From: Madurella fahalii
Taxonomy: Eukaryota > Ascomycota > Sordariomycetes > Sordariales
Direction of reading: 5' to 3'
NCBI GenBank assembly: GCA_029876055.1
Contig: CM056878.1
Coordinates: 1,612,001 to 1,676,000, forward strand
Length of the DNA stretch: 64,000 bases
The position numbers and the translations under genes are program-made. The notes beneath the pieces are model-generated. The model saw only the letters and a program-made list of their open reading frames with translations. It was not told where the DNA came from and did not search any database. Of the stretch, positions 31,031 through 42,063 are shown one piece after another (positions within the stretch are counted from its first letter, which is position 1; each line of letters opens with the position of its first letter).

Positions 31031-34000
31031 CTAGTTGCCAGCATTCTCGCCCCGCCGGAACTTGGGTACGTACTTTCCGGGCGCGCCGCTAGCTTTGAGC
31101 GGCTCCGGCGCTGAACCACCCTCTCTGCCGCTGCCGCTCCGGCCTGATCCTACCCGGTCCATGGGTACACCACGGCCGGACGCGACTCTGGGCGGCGGGC
31201 CAGCCCGCTCCGGAGGTGGTGCACTCCCACCACTGGCCTTGGCAGCTTCCTTGTCGCGCCAGCTGGTTCCGGCCTTGTTGCTGATAAGATTGAGGCGGGG
31301 AGGGCCAGCTGGCCTGTCGTTGGAGTCGGCGCGCTCCATAGGAGGGGCAGCAGCCCGCACCGGAGGAGGTGCAGTGTCCGAGGTGCCCTGCCCTGCGGCG
31401 GCCTTTGCCGCCTCGCGCTCTCTCCAGCTGGGCTTGTTTCCGGCAAGCTGGAGCCGAGGGGGGGCACCAGTGCCAGCGACCGGAGCAGCCGCAGCCGCAG
31501 GTGCCTCTGCACGCTCCCGGGTAGGGATCGCAGCCGCGACAGCCCTCTCGGCCTTGCGCCGGGCCATGGCCTCCTCTTCGCGCTGCTGCTGCCGGGCCTG
31601 TGCCTCCTTGGCCTTCTCACGCTCCTTCTCCCTCTCCTCTCTGATCCTGGCAAGCTCCTCCTTGCGGGCTTCCTGCCTCTTTCTCTCCTCCTCCTTCTCC
31701 CTGGCCGCGCGCTCCTCGGCCTCCCGGAGAGCACGCTCCTTCTCCTCGCGCTCTCGCTTCTCACGGAGCTTCCTCTCGCGGTACTCCTTCCTCCGAAGGT
31801 TGACCTGCTTCTCTAGCTCACGCTCGGCATCACGGCGACGCTTCTCAAACATGTCGCGCCGGCGCTCATGCAGATCCGCTCTGAACGACTCGTAGAAAGG
31901 CATGAGACGGCTCAACCGGTGCTTGAGCTCGACATCCTGCTTGTGTTTCTCCTCGGCGTCCTTCAGCGTCTGGATCTTGATAAGTTCGTAGGCAGCCAGG
32001 TCGCGCTCGCGCTGTTTGGCATAGTCCTCCGGCAGCTTCTTGGCTTCCTCCTTTCTGAAGGCGCGCTCAAGATGGTCCAGGCGCTTGGCAGTGACGCGGA
32101 GCTTCTCGGCGATGCTGTTCTTCTCCCGTTCAAGTTGCTGAAGTTTGATCATGCGGATCTTGTTGGTGTCCAGGGCATCGAGATCCTCACCCTCCAGGTC
32201 GTCAAGTTTCATGTCCTTGAGCATATTCTCAACTTCCTTCCTCTTGATCTGCTCCCGCTCGTTGGCTATCCGCTTCTGCTCCCGGATCTTCTGCTCCTCG
32301 GCCAGCCGTTGAGCCTCGGCCTGTTGCAAGGCCTGCTCCTGCAGCATCTTCTTCCTTGCGTTCTCCTTCTCTCGCTGAGCCTGAGCCTCCGAGGCCTTGT
32401 CTTTGCGCTTCTGAATAATGTCCTTTCTGGCGAGGATTTCGAGGTGTTCCTTTTCCGCGCCAGCCTTGGCACGAGCGAGGGCGGCATCGCGAGCCTTGAT
32501 CCGAGCCTCGTTGAACGAAGGATCAATGTAGCGGCAAGTTGTGTAGAGAACCTCAGCCAGGCGGGTGAGCTGGGAGCGCACGATTTGCGAGGGGGTGCTT
32601 TGAAGACGCTGGACGGACCCGGTCTCGCTCTCGGCGGAGCCGGCAGCAGACCCAGCGTGTACAGCCTTGGCCGAGGAAAAGACATCAACGTCAAAGCCCA
32701 AAACGCCGGTGGCATGATCCATGCGGATCGCGAGGTCGCCCTTCTTATTGCCGTTCATGATGAACTTCTCAATCATGGCGCGAGTGACCTGGAACGGTTC
32801 AGGGAACTGCGCCAGGCTCTGGACGAACTCGAGGTCGACCGTCTCGTACACCTGAGAGAGCTGCTGGAAAAGCCGAGTGAGGATGACCTGCTGCAGCGGC
32901 ACAATGTACTTTTGCATCTCCTCGTCGGCGCCAATCTGGGAGAGAATGGGCGAGATCTTCTGGCAAATGGAGAGAGGGTGGAAATCGACCTCGAGGATGT
33001 TGTAAAGATCCCGAATCTGAGGCCGGGCACGGCGAAGAAGCGACTTGGACAAAGCATCACGGAACAGGCCGGCACGCGTCGGGGCTTGGGACATGCCGAG
33101 GAGGTGTGTCAGGCGCGAGTTCTTGTTCTTGCGGGTCTCGTCGAAGTCAACCATGGCGCCCCGGGATCGAGTCGTGCTGATGACAGGGATGGACAGCGCT
33201 GAAAGGATCACAAAGGTAGCGGCCCTTTGCAGATCAGCCTCGCTGGAAGGCGGGTTATCGGCCTTCTTGCTCTGACCGGTAGCAACGAGCGCAGCCGACT
33301 GCCGCAGTAGGTTGTAGTACCGCGACCAGGCAGCGGCGTGGAAGAGGTAGTTCTCCCCAACGAGGAAGATGCGGGTCAGCTTCTCGTAGTAGTTGGCCAT
33401 CATGATATTCTTGGGCGGCCGCTTGCTGAGGTTGAGTAGGGTGTGGATGTCCTCGACGCTGCGGAAAGCCTCCTGCCATAGCTCCAACTCAACGGCCACG
33501 TTCAGCTGCTGGAAGCGGGTCTCCAGATGACGCTGCAGGGTATCCGGGTCGCTCAGATTAATCGCGTGCATCTGAGCCGAGTATTTGGCGGCCGTCTGCA
33601 CATGGTTGCGAAGGAGCTCGCAGAGGCGGCGGAACTCCGTCTTCCGGGTATACTTGAGGCAGAAGTCGAACGCCTGCATAGCAGTACTCTGGTACAGCAG
33701 CTCCAGCCGGGCATTGTTGCGCAGGATGTCGAGGACGGTCCGGTAAGCCTCCCAAAGGAACTTCAGCCAGGGGGTGACAATGGCGCGGTCGGTACGGTCC
33801 CGAGACTGCTCACCGGAGACGGTGGCTAGGAGGATGGATTCCGGGGTCTCGCTAGCTTCGAGGTCGTCGACGCTGGCGGTCGCCGTCGTGGCTTCAATAG
33901 TAGACTGAACCTCGTCGGCTTTTTGTTGAGCGGCAGTGACCTTCTCGGCGGCCAGCTCGATGAACTTTTTGAGGACGAGCTGTTTCGGTCAGCAAAAGGC

Positions 34001-34440
34001 AGCAACCCCGGCGCCAGGCAGCCAAACCAACCTCTATTGTCCCAACATTGGTGTTCTGAGCGATGTTCTTGTACTGGTAGAGGGCGTCCTTGGCGAGTTT
34101 TCCCTTCTTCTGCTCGACTGCCAGCTCGACCAACAGAACCATGACCGGCTCCAGCGACGTGATGGGGACATTGCGAGACCGCTTCGACGTGACATGCTCG
34201 TGCAATAGAGTCAAAGCCGCAGGGGCCTGATTGACCCCGATGAGCTCGCGTGCTCGCTTGAGGACATTTTCGGGTTTTTGATGCGGCGGGGGAGGCTGCG
34301 GTACCGTTAGTCGACACACTACAATAAGAGCCGGGCGGTCCGTTGGCGACACGGAGGGTGACGATGCAAGGCGGGGAGAGGTGATCACGGAGTGGCGCCT
34401 TTGAAACCACGGCAAAAACGTCACGGTCACAACTTACCAT
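31031..34440 (-). CDS. TIF32: Translation initiation factor eIF3 subunit a (TIF32)
   Basis: Exons 34440-34438, 34295-34032 and 33979-31031 give 1071 residues. The first coding exon is only the ATG, followed at once by GTAAGT; the next exon starts PPPPHQKPENVLKRARELIG, as in other filamentous fungi. The N-terminal helical half runs into a PCI domain (about 330-530). A very long charged coiled coil (about 560-890) is rich in KRK, REKE and EERA. The C-terminal tail has two copies of a PPRL-L--NK-SWR(E/D)-EAAKA element and ends KYVPKFRR. Known role: scaffold of eIF3, which binds the 40S subunit near the mRNA entry and exit channels and recruits eIF1, eIF5 and mRNA. The coiled coil carries the eIF3b and 40S contacts. 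No frame problems are seen. Confidence 0.97.
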
Positions 34441-36352
34441 GATGGGCAACCTCCTCTGCGCGGCGACAGGTCTCGAGGAGATCTAATGGATTTCTGAAGA
34501 GCAGCGCAAGGCAGCGGTGGAGGGGTTGCTGACGGCTTGGCTGGCGCTGTCCAGAGTTTTCTCGCCTCGTGGAGAATGCGGTGTTGGCGAAGCCCTGACC
34601 AGGCAGGTGCCGTTTCTGAATTTCTGTGGGCTGCAAATTGGAGAGGTCACGTGATAAGAGGTCAATTACCGGTCGATCCGGTCGACCTTTGGGTTATTTA
34701 GATGGCTGGAATTGTGGAATCAATTGGCTGCGGAAGATAGTTTACCTGAATCCTCAGAACGTGTACTATGCCAGTTCGGCGCTTCGTCTTTTCTCTGTTG
34801 CGAAGTTCGCTCCTTGAGGTTTTGCAGGCGTTTTTGAGGGCACCAGCGGTGGGAAGAGGTGGGGCATCCAACACATAGCGGGGCACTGCCTGCAAAGTTA
34901 CGGGTACGGCAAGTGGAGACGTAGCAGATATCGATGCCAAGAAAGATATTGTGCAACATCCAGGTGCTTACTGTGAGTGCTGGGAAAGCAAGATTGACGT
35001 ATTTATGTCGCTTGGATACACATAAAATTAGCGTAAGAGGGCACAGTGCCAGAGATAGTTGCGCTTTGCAACGCAGCTAGAAACCTTAGCTAAGGTCTCT
35101 CAGGCAGGGTGCGTTCACTTATGCCGGTAATTAACAACAGCAGAAAGCGCAAGCCCCTGCTCGTCGGGGTTCCAAAACGCCGGCTGCTTATTACCACCGT
35201 AAATCCCTTGAAAGTAAGAAAAGCAAGTAAGAAAAAAAAAAAGATAAAAAAGAACCAAGGGAAAAAGGGGGATAGGGAAAAGAGCGAAAAGGAAAATGGG
35301 ATGGATAATCGTGATAACGGCCGCGATCCAGAAGGGCGGTCAATACCAAGACATCATTCATAAACTCCATGGGACCGACGCGATGTTGGAGCCACAGAGC
35401 GCGAGGCGGACAGCACGGCCGACTAAAGTAGTTAATTACCTACTAAGAAACTTCCTAACGTTAGTCTCTCACGGCTACCTTGAGAATAGAAGCCGTCTCT
35501 GCCTACTAGAGCAGGAAAATTCAGAGCCATGGGCGATCCCGACCGTCCGTTGCTAGCGGACCCAATCTAACCTCCCCTGGCCATCTCATTTTCTTTTCTG
35601 CCCGGCTGGGAAGGACAGGGCACGCACGGACCATGAACGCCCGCTCCTGAACTTGGTGCCCTGCTCTGCTCACTCGGCACCCCTTCCCGTGCTTTGCCCA
35701 TCTCGACGCCTCGCCAATCCCGTCCGCCCATTCCAAGACTCTGGCCATCGGCAACCGCATACCAGTCAATCGCAGCGTCTCCGGAATCCCTCGACAGCCC
35801 TGACACGCGGCTTCTAGCGCCCGATACTGTCTTTTGAGGTGAGTGCATTCGCTTGGTTTTTGGACGCTGTCCTTCCGGTGTTCCCGCGATGGAGCGAATG
35901 GTGCAACCTGCGCACCCTGCGACCGGCAGGGAGAGCAATCACGTCGAGCCAATTAGCCCCAAAAGGGGGAAGAGGATGGAAATGACTAGGAAATCACGGG
36001 TTCGCAATAATGAGGGGACGAGGGAACAAGAGAACGAGCCCGACACGTTGAGAATTCAAAAGAGATTATCGCGAATGGCAGACTAACCCGCCATCATGAG
36101 CAATCCAGCAGCAGCAGCACGGACACCGCCGATTCACGGGCTCTTGGTTACGAGCTCCAACCGCCTATTCGCGAGCAGGCGAGAGCAGCGTCGCCAGCCG
36201 ACCGCAGCAGCAGCCTACTCGCCCTTGAGCTGGACCTCAGACGAGGGAACACCGCCGTCGCCGCCGTCATTTAAATTCCGAAGACAGCCTGGTAGCCTCT
36301 TTCGGGAACCGCGACTTCCAATCCCCGCTCTGCCCCCGTCAACCCAATCACA
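34441..36352. other. Divergent spacer between eIF3a and the G gamma gene
   Basis: 1.9 kb. An A-rich patch lies at 35215-35300 (AAGAAAAAAAAAAAGA type). CAG-rich sequence at 36105-36125 and 36205-36220 is probably in the G gamma 5' UTR. No supportable gene. Confidence 0.5.
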
Positions 36353-36699
36353 ATGCCTCAATACACATCGCGCGATGTCGGCGATCCGTCGCAAATTAAG
36401 AAGAACAAGCAGAGCATGGCCGACCTCAAGCTCCGCCGGCTGACGGAGCTGAACGCACGGCTACGCGAGGATCTCGACCGGGAACGCATCCCCGTAAGCC
36501 AGGCTTCGAAGAGGTAAGGACGGATCCCGGATCCGCGTCGCTTTTGTGACACCGTCCCCGCTAACCCGGGCTTGCCAGCATCATCGCCTACTGCAACAGC
36601 ACCAGGGACTACATGGTACCCAGCGTCTGGGGCCCGGTGCCCAAGGGGGAGGATCCGTACGCGCCGCCACAGAACGGCGGGTGCTGCGTAATCATGTAG
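36353..36699 (+). CDS. GNG1: Heterotrimeric G-protein gamma subunit
   Basis: Exons 36353-36513 and 36579-36699 give 93 residues, the exact size of Neurospora GNG-1. It starts MPQYTSRDVGDPSQIKKNKQ. The helical LKLRRLTELNARLREDLDRERIPVSQASKS block is the G-gamma-like segment that wraps the G beta propeller. IIAYCNSTRDYMVPSVWGPVP follows, and the protein ends GGCCVIM. The last four residues (CVIM) are a CaaX box predicted to be farnesylated because X is Met; the preceding Cys may be palmitoylated. Known role: with G beta it carries pheromone, nutrient and developmental signals at the plasma membrane. The CaaX processing enzyme STE14 is also encoded in this window. Confidence 0.97.
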
Positions 36700-37615
36700 T
36701 GCTCGCTGCAAGAGAGCTCGACTCGGAAGCGGAGGGCCGTCTCATAGCCTTGAGATCGCGTCGTAACTCGGAATCGATCTGTGTCTCACCGGAGTGTCCT
36801 GGCGCTGCAGACGGACACGAGTCGCTGGACTCGCCATATCGACACCTCCAAAATAATGTTCAATATTGGCACCGGAGCACGGATGATGGGCAGGAGGGCT
36901 AAAACGGACAATTGAGGGAGGACAAAAAGGAGGGCATCATCCTGCACCAGCCGCCACGACGGATCATCCAAGAGTTCGCCAGGGCATGAAGGAGGAGGTC
37001 GCGAAACGGACGGGACGACGGCACGGCCTCCTATGATGACGCTGTTACTCATACCCTTTTTATTTTATTTTGGCGATATCGCAGGCGGGCTAAGTAGCTC
37101 TTCAGCATGTAATACCTTTACTTCCTTCAATGTTTCTTCTCTTTTGTCTTGTCTTAACCCCCGCGCTGTATTTTGGCTCCGCCAACCCCCCTGCCCCGCG
37201 TTTTTCCCGCTTCTATTGTACATAGGTTTATTGGGTCTTCCCTTTGGGTTCCTTGAATGGATTCACGATATGAGGAGCGAGGTGAACGAAGAAAGGATTT
37301 CAAATTAAGGACGCGTACTACACTCTGCGTTTGTGTTTACTAGCGTTAGTGACTGTTAGCGACCCAAAAAAAAAATCCAGACCAGAAGTTTTGAGCCCCA
37401 GTTGATCTGTGATATGAACTTTGAGAGGATTTGGCGGTGCTCCTTCTGGGATCAAAATGACGCACCACGAACTTTTTGACGGTTTCATCTTCAGGACAAC
37501 ATCAGCGAATCCAAATTGAGCCCAGTATCACAGAACAGTACGCAGCAGTCCACCGACGGAGATAGTGCCAAACTCCCAAGAAAAAGAAGAAGAAAATTTG
37601 GCTTTTATAGTTGCA
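36700..37615. other. Spacer between G gamma and Rdx genes
   Basis: 0.9 kb, same-strand neighbours. T-rich sequence near 37045-37080 probably belongs to the G gamma 3' UTR. No gene. Confidence 0.55.
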
Positions 37616-38329
37616 ATGGCCGAAATTACAGGAGGACCAGCGGGGCCGCGGCTCCCTCGCATCACGATCCAGTTCTGCACTCAGTGCAAGTGGATGCTCC
37701 GAGCAGCCTACGTAAGTGTTAGCAATCTACTTTGCTCGTTAGCAACTGTTGATACTATATTTTCCTTCCCCTTACCAGTCCCAAATACCCCTCCTTAATT
37801 TCAATCCATTCGCTACCCTAACAAAACAATTCCCACCCACCATCGCCCTCCCAACCCCCCCCCTTTCATAACTAACACCTCACCACAGTACGCCCAAGAG
37901 CTCCTGTCAACCTTCTCCACCTCTCTAGGCGAGGTTGCCCTCCAGCCCGCAACAGGCGGCATCTTTGTCGTCGGGATCACGGCCCCGGCCCCGACCCCGG
38001 CTTCGGGAGAGGAGAGCACTGCTGTGACTGCCGACAGCGATCAGCAGCAGCAACGCCGGCCGGCGACGGCGGCGACGGTGCTGTGGGACCGCAAGGTGGA
38101 CGGCGGGTTCCCCGAGACAAAGGAGCTGAAGAGGCGGGTGCGGGATGTGATTCAGCCGGGGAGGGATCTGGGCCATGTTGATCGGGATTATGGGAAGGGA
38201 AAAGGGAAAGGTGAGGGGGAGGAGGTGAGAAAAGGTGAGGGGGAAGGGAAGGCCGGAGAGAAGGGAGGGGAAGAAGGGGGTAAGATGTGTACTGTGGGAG
38301 GAGGGGGAAAGTGCGAGGATTGCGATTGA
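37616..38329 (+). CDS. Rdx-family (SelW/SelH/SelT-like) thioredoxin-fold protein
   Basis: Exons 37616-37711 and 37889-38329 (177-nt intron) give 178 residues. The thioredoxin-like core starts PRITIQFCTQCKWMLRAAYYAQELLSTF. The CTQC motif sits where vertebrate SelW has Cys-x-x-Sec; here both are Cys. The core continues LQPATGGIFVVGI, then an about 30-residue insertion rich in Ala, Pro, Glu and Gln, then VLWDRKVDGGFPETKELKRRVRDVIQP, typical of the family. The C-terminal 35 residues are almost only Lys, Gly and Glu, ending in a CEDCD motif. Known: Rdx proteins are proposed redox regulators; function in fungi is unknown. An in-frame ATG 51 nt upstream exists, but MAEITGG fits the family start better. 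Confidence 0.9.
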
Positions 38330-40410
38330 GAGTGAGCGGATAGGAATTGGTAGGTACAGCGATGGGAGGGCATCAGCGATGGGCCTTGAATGATGAGCCC
38401 GTCTTGCTACTTGAAGACAGCTGCCTCGTTTGGCTTGCAGTTCTGTTATCATAAATGTGGCCATCATCCCCTTCCCCCCACCCCCGTTTCTTCCTGCATT
38501 CTCCATCTCAGTTTCTGGGCCCCATCGTTTCCTCGACCGTTTCGCGGCCATTGCTGTTGCCGTGTCGTTGACCTACGGTTAAGGCTGCGACGGTTCCGCG
38601 TGGCAAGATACCAGGGCTACAGTCCTAGGAGACAGTTGCTTATAATCCGAAGAGACAAGCTTTTGATAATTGCCAGCTTCCTGAAACCTGGGAAACGGCT
38701 AGCACGGCCAGCCGTGAACTGGTGGGGAATGCTTCTCTTCCAATCTTCATAACTAGCGGTCATTTTTGTTTAATACTCACAGCAACCGAATTTCTATTCA
38801 TTGTCAATGGTGCATACTTAAGCGAGACCCCTTCCCCGTTGCTGTCGTTGTGTCAAGCCGAAATCAGGGTATCTCTCCGATCATTCTCTTTCCCGTTCAT
38901 TTAACACAAGACCCGAGACTCTGAGTGACTCATAGACGGGCATGAACACTCAAGCAAGCGAAAAAGCAAAGCAAGGACCGAAGACTTTAGCAATAAGACT
39001 AGGAACATATCTCTCGCAACCACGGTCAGAAGCATCACCTGCCCGAGCAGCCCGCCGCCCTAATCCATCCATGACCGTTTTCCAACCCATGACATAAACA
39101 TACACACGGCCATGTACGCTCCCGAGACCGCAGGCCTCAGTTCCCGTACATCCCTTCCCATACCCCATTCCCATACCTTGCAAGTCGTCCGGGAGATACC
39201 GTCGACACCCCGCCGAGCACAACCCGCTAGCTACTCTCGGCTAGCCACCATCGACCTCACCCTCAACAAGCCGAACAAATCGTGCACTGCAGTCATGAGA
39301 AAAACATAGACAAAGAAAAAGGAGGGAAAAAAAATTGACAAAGATAAGACAGAAAAGAAATGGGAAAATCATGAAATCCTACACATAAAAAGAATAATAA
39401 AAAACAAGAATTCGAGGCTGACCTGATCTGATATCCCCCTTTCCCATCCATACTAAACCTATAGCAGCCGACTAGCCAGCGAGAGCGAAGAGAAAGGAAG
39501 CAAAGGCAGACAAGACATGGAAAGGTTTCAAAGCGCAAGTCAAGGCAGCCCCGGTTTTCGTCCGCCACAATCCCCGGCCCCAGCAACTCTCTCCTTATCC
39601 AGCAGCCGTCCCACCGTTTCTACCGCAACCTTTCCCCCCAAACCCTCAAAGAGGGCATTGCCGCATGTCGTGCCCTGATATCACCGGCATCTCATGGGTC
39701 ATGGAGGGCGGGGAGATAAAGCACGCTGGCCTTGTGGAGAAGCCAACGAGGTGCAAGGCTGATAAGAGAAGCGGTGGTAGTAATGGTAGCAAGTTTCAAT
39801 GTCAAATCAGGGCTGGTGTGGACGGATGTAGTGTGGACGAGAAGATGATTGCTGAATTGTACAGGCCGTTCCAAACCCCCCATCCTCGAGCCGAGCGGCG
39901 GGCCAAAGGGAGCGAACAACGACCCAGTATAAGGCAGTTAAGATAGATGGCAGCAGCAGCAGCGCAGTCAGAGGCCACAAAAAAAAGAGTTACCCTCTTT
40001 CTGAGCCTCCAAGACCCGAGCAACACCAAAGTCCCCGAAGAGCGCAACCCCCGCTTATCTATACCTTCCGGGTCCCTCTGATAGGCGTGACAGAAAAGGA
40101 GAGTCGTTATTCGTCCCTTCCAAAATATTTTCTTTGCCCCTTCAACTTTTACGTTCGCAGGATTAATAGACTGACACGGTTCGGCTAGGACGACGATGAC
40201 GACGACGGCCTAGCTCGCGACGGGGGCTCGGTATACGTCGAAAGAAACGGAGACGGAGGGTTCTGGTCCCTTGGCGATCAAAAAAACGTAGAGGCAGTAG
40301 ACTTGCTGACGAGATGAAGGTGATTCCGTCGTTGTCGCTTGGTGCGGTAGGAAGCAATTTTATCGGCGGCCGAACCTAGAAAGACGAGGAAAGTTCGTAT
40401 AAATTCTCAT
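38330..40410. other. Convergent 2.1-kb spacer between Rdx gene and PP1
   Basis: No supportable gene. The A/G-rich stretch at about 39300-39400 and the C/T-rich segments probably belong to the long 3' UTR of PP1. Open frames are short and domain-free. Confidence 0.5.
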
Positions 40411-41627
40411 TTACGACTTGGATTGCTTCCTGGGAGTGGTGGGTCTGCTACTGCTCCCGAGGCCGTGAACGTACTTTTGTTTCTTCTCCGCAGGTTTGAG
40501 AATCTAGAAAGCATTGTTAGTTGAGTCGAGACAACCTCGTTGACAGGCAAAGGGGTGGGGGGATGCTGACCTGGAAGGAGCAAAGCAAACTTTCGTCCAC
40601 GCTCATCATGGCACCAGCGTTGTCAAACTCGCCGCAGTAGTTGGGGGCGCTGAATAGCGTGACGAGTTGACGTTTGGAGAAGAACTCGTACCCATCCTCG
40701 ACGACCTGGTGTGCACGGCAGATGAGGTCCATGTCGTGTTTTTGGAGGAAGCGGGAGACGACATCGGGGCCGAAGGTGAACGAGACACCGCGATCGTTCT
40801 CGCTCCACCCCGTGATATCCTTGTCCGGATCTGACCAGAGGAGATCGCAGAGCAGGCCGCAGTCAGGGATCTGGAGATTCAAACGTCAGTCTCGAATTCA
40901 GAGATAGAGGCAAAGAGGGGTTGTTGGATGTGCATCGCATACATCAGTGGGTCGCATGACACGACGAATCTGCTCCATCGAATTCAGGTCGGGACTGAGA
41001 CCACCGTGCATGGTGAAGATCTTCTCGTCGATGATGGCGGCAATGGGCAAGCAGTTGAAGCAGTCGGTAAACGTCTTCCACAGCTTGATGTTGTAACGAC
41101 GCTTGCACTCATCGTAGAAGCCATAGATGCGGTTGATGGAGGCGCACTCGTGGTTACCCCGCAGGATGAAGAAGTTCTCGGGATACTTGATCTTGTAGGC
41201 AAGGAGCAGGCAGATGGTTTCGAGCGACTGCTTGCCTCTGTCTACGTAGTCGCCGAGGAAGAGGTAGTTGGCCTCGGGCGGGAAGCCGCCGTATTCAAAG
41301 AGACGGAGCAGGTCGTAGTATTGGCCATGGATATCGCCGCAAATCTGCGAACAGACAAAAGATACATTTAGCCAGAGAACCAGGACGGGAGAGAGGTCAC
41401 GCGAGCCGGGCGTGCCAGCCCGCCAGGGAGATTTGTGGTGGTCTCACCTTAATAGGAGCTTCCAGCTCGAGCAGGATGGGCTGAGAGATAAAAATCTCAC
41501 GGGCCTTGGTGCAAAGATAACGGATCTCGGCCTCGAGCAGCTGAACCTGCTTACCCGGCCGGCTGCCCCGCACCTCCAGAAGGCGGTCGATTATCGAGTC
41601 GAGATCCACTTCGTGCTGGTCCGCCAT
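40411..41627 (-). CDS. GLC7: Serine/threonine protein phosphatase PP1 catalytic subunit
   Basis: Exons 41627-41448, 41344-40943, 40870-40571 and 40503-40411 give 324 residues, with all junctions in frame. Every catalytic element is present at standard PP1 numbering: GDIHG (D64, H66), GDYVDRG (D92), RGNHE (N124, H125), H173 in the MHGGLSP block, H248 in CRAHQVV and the toxin-sensitive loop SAPNYCGEFDN with C273. The C-terminus ends with a basic RPTTPRKQSKS tail containing the TTPR site that CDK phosphorylates in the family. Known role: Mn/Fe-dependent phosphatase used in glycogen control, mitosis (bimG/dis2), polarity and gene regulation through many targeting subunits. Confidence 0.99.
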
Positions 41628-42035
41628 TGCAAAATGTCCACTGTCCTCCCGGCCGAAACGATGGCGCGCGCAGATAAAGGGGATTCGGTAGTGACCGGCA
41701 GATCCCAAGCAGCCGACAGAAAGAGACGGAAAAGGAAGGCACGCGCGAAGGGACTTCGGCCTGACGATACACTTCTGGCAACTAAATAATGGCGAAAAGA
41801 GGAAGGAAAAGAATAGTCAGCTCTTGTTGCCCAAACTTTGATTGCGGATGGCACTTGGTGCGATGCGGGTACAGGAATCCGGGCAGAAGTGCTGACAGAC
41901 GACGCGACGCCAACCCACAACCAGAGATAGTGTAACGGAGCCGACTCGAAAACTTACCTGGTGCTCGAAACAGGGTGATCTCAGCAAACGAGTGGGCTGT
42001 GTCGGGAGAACAGGAGGAGGGGGAGGAAAGCCCCT

Positions 42036-42063
42036 TCGTCGTCGTCGTCGTCGTCGTCGTCGT
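42036..42063. repeat. (GTC)n microsatellite upstream of PP1
   Basis: About nine GTC/CGT triplets in an uninterrupted run, some 410 nt upstream of the PP1 start codon. Confidence 0.9.

Noticed and set aside
31868..33202. 444-codon open frame antisense to eIF3a
   Set aside because: Leu-rich shadow of the Glu/Lys-rich eIF3a coiled coil; no independent signal.
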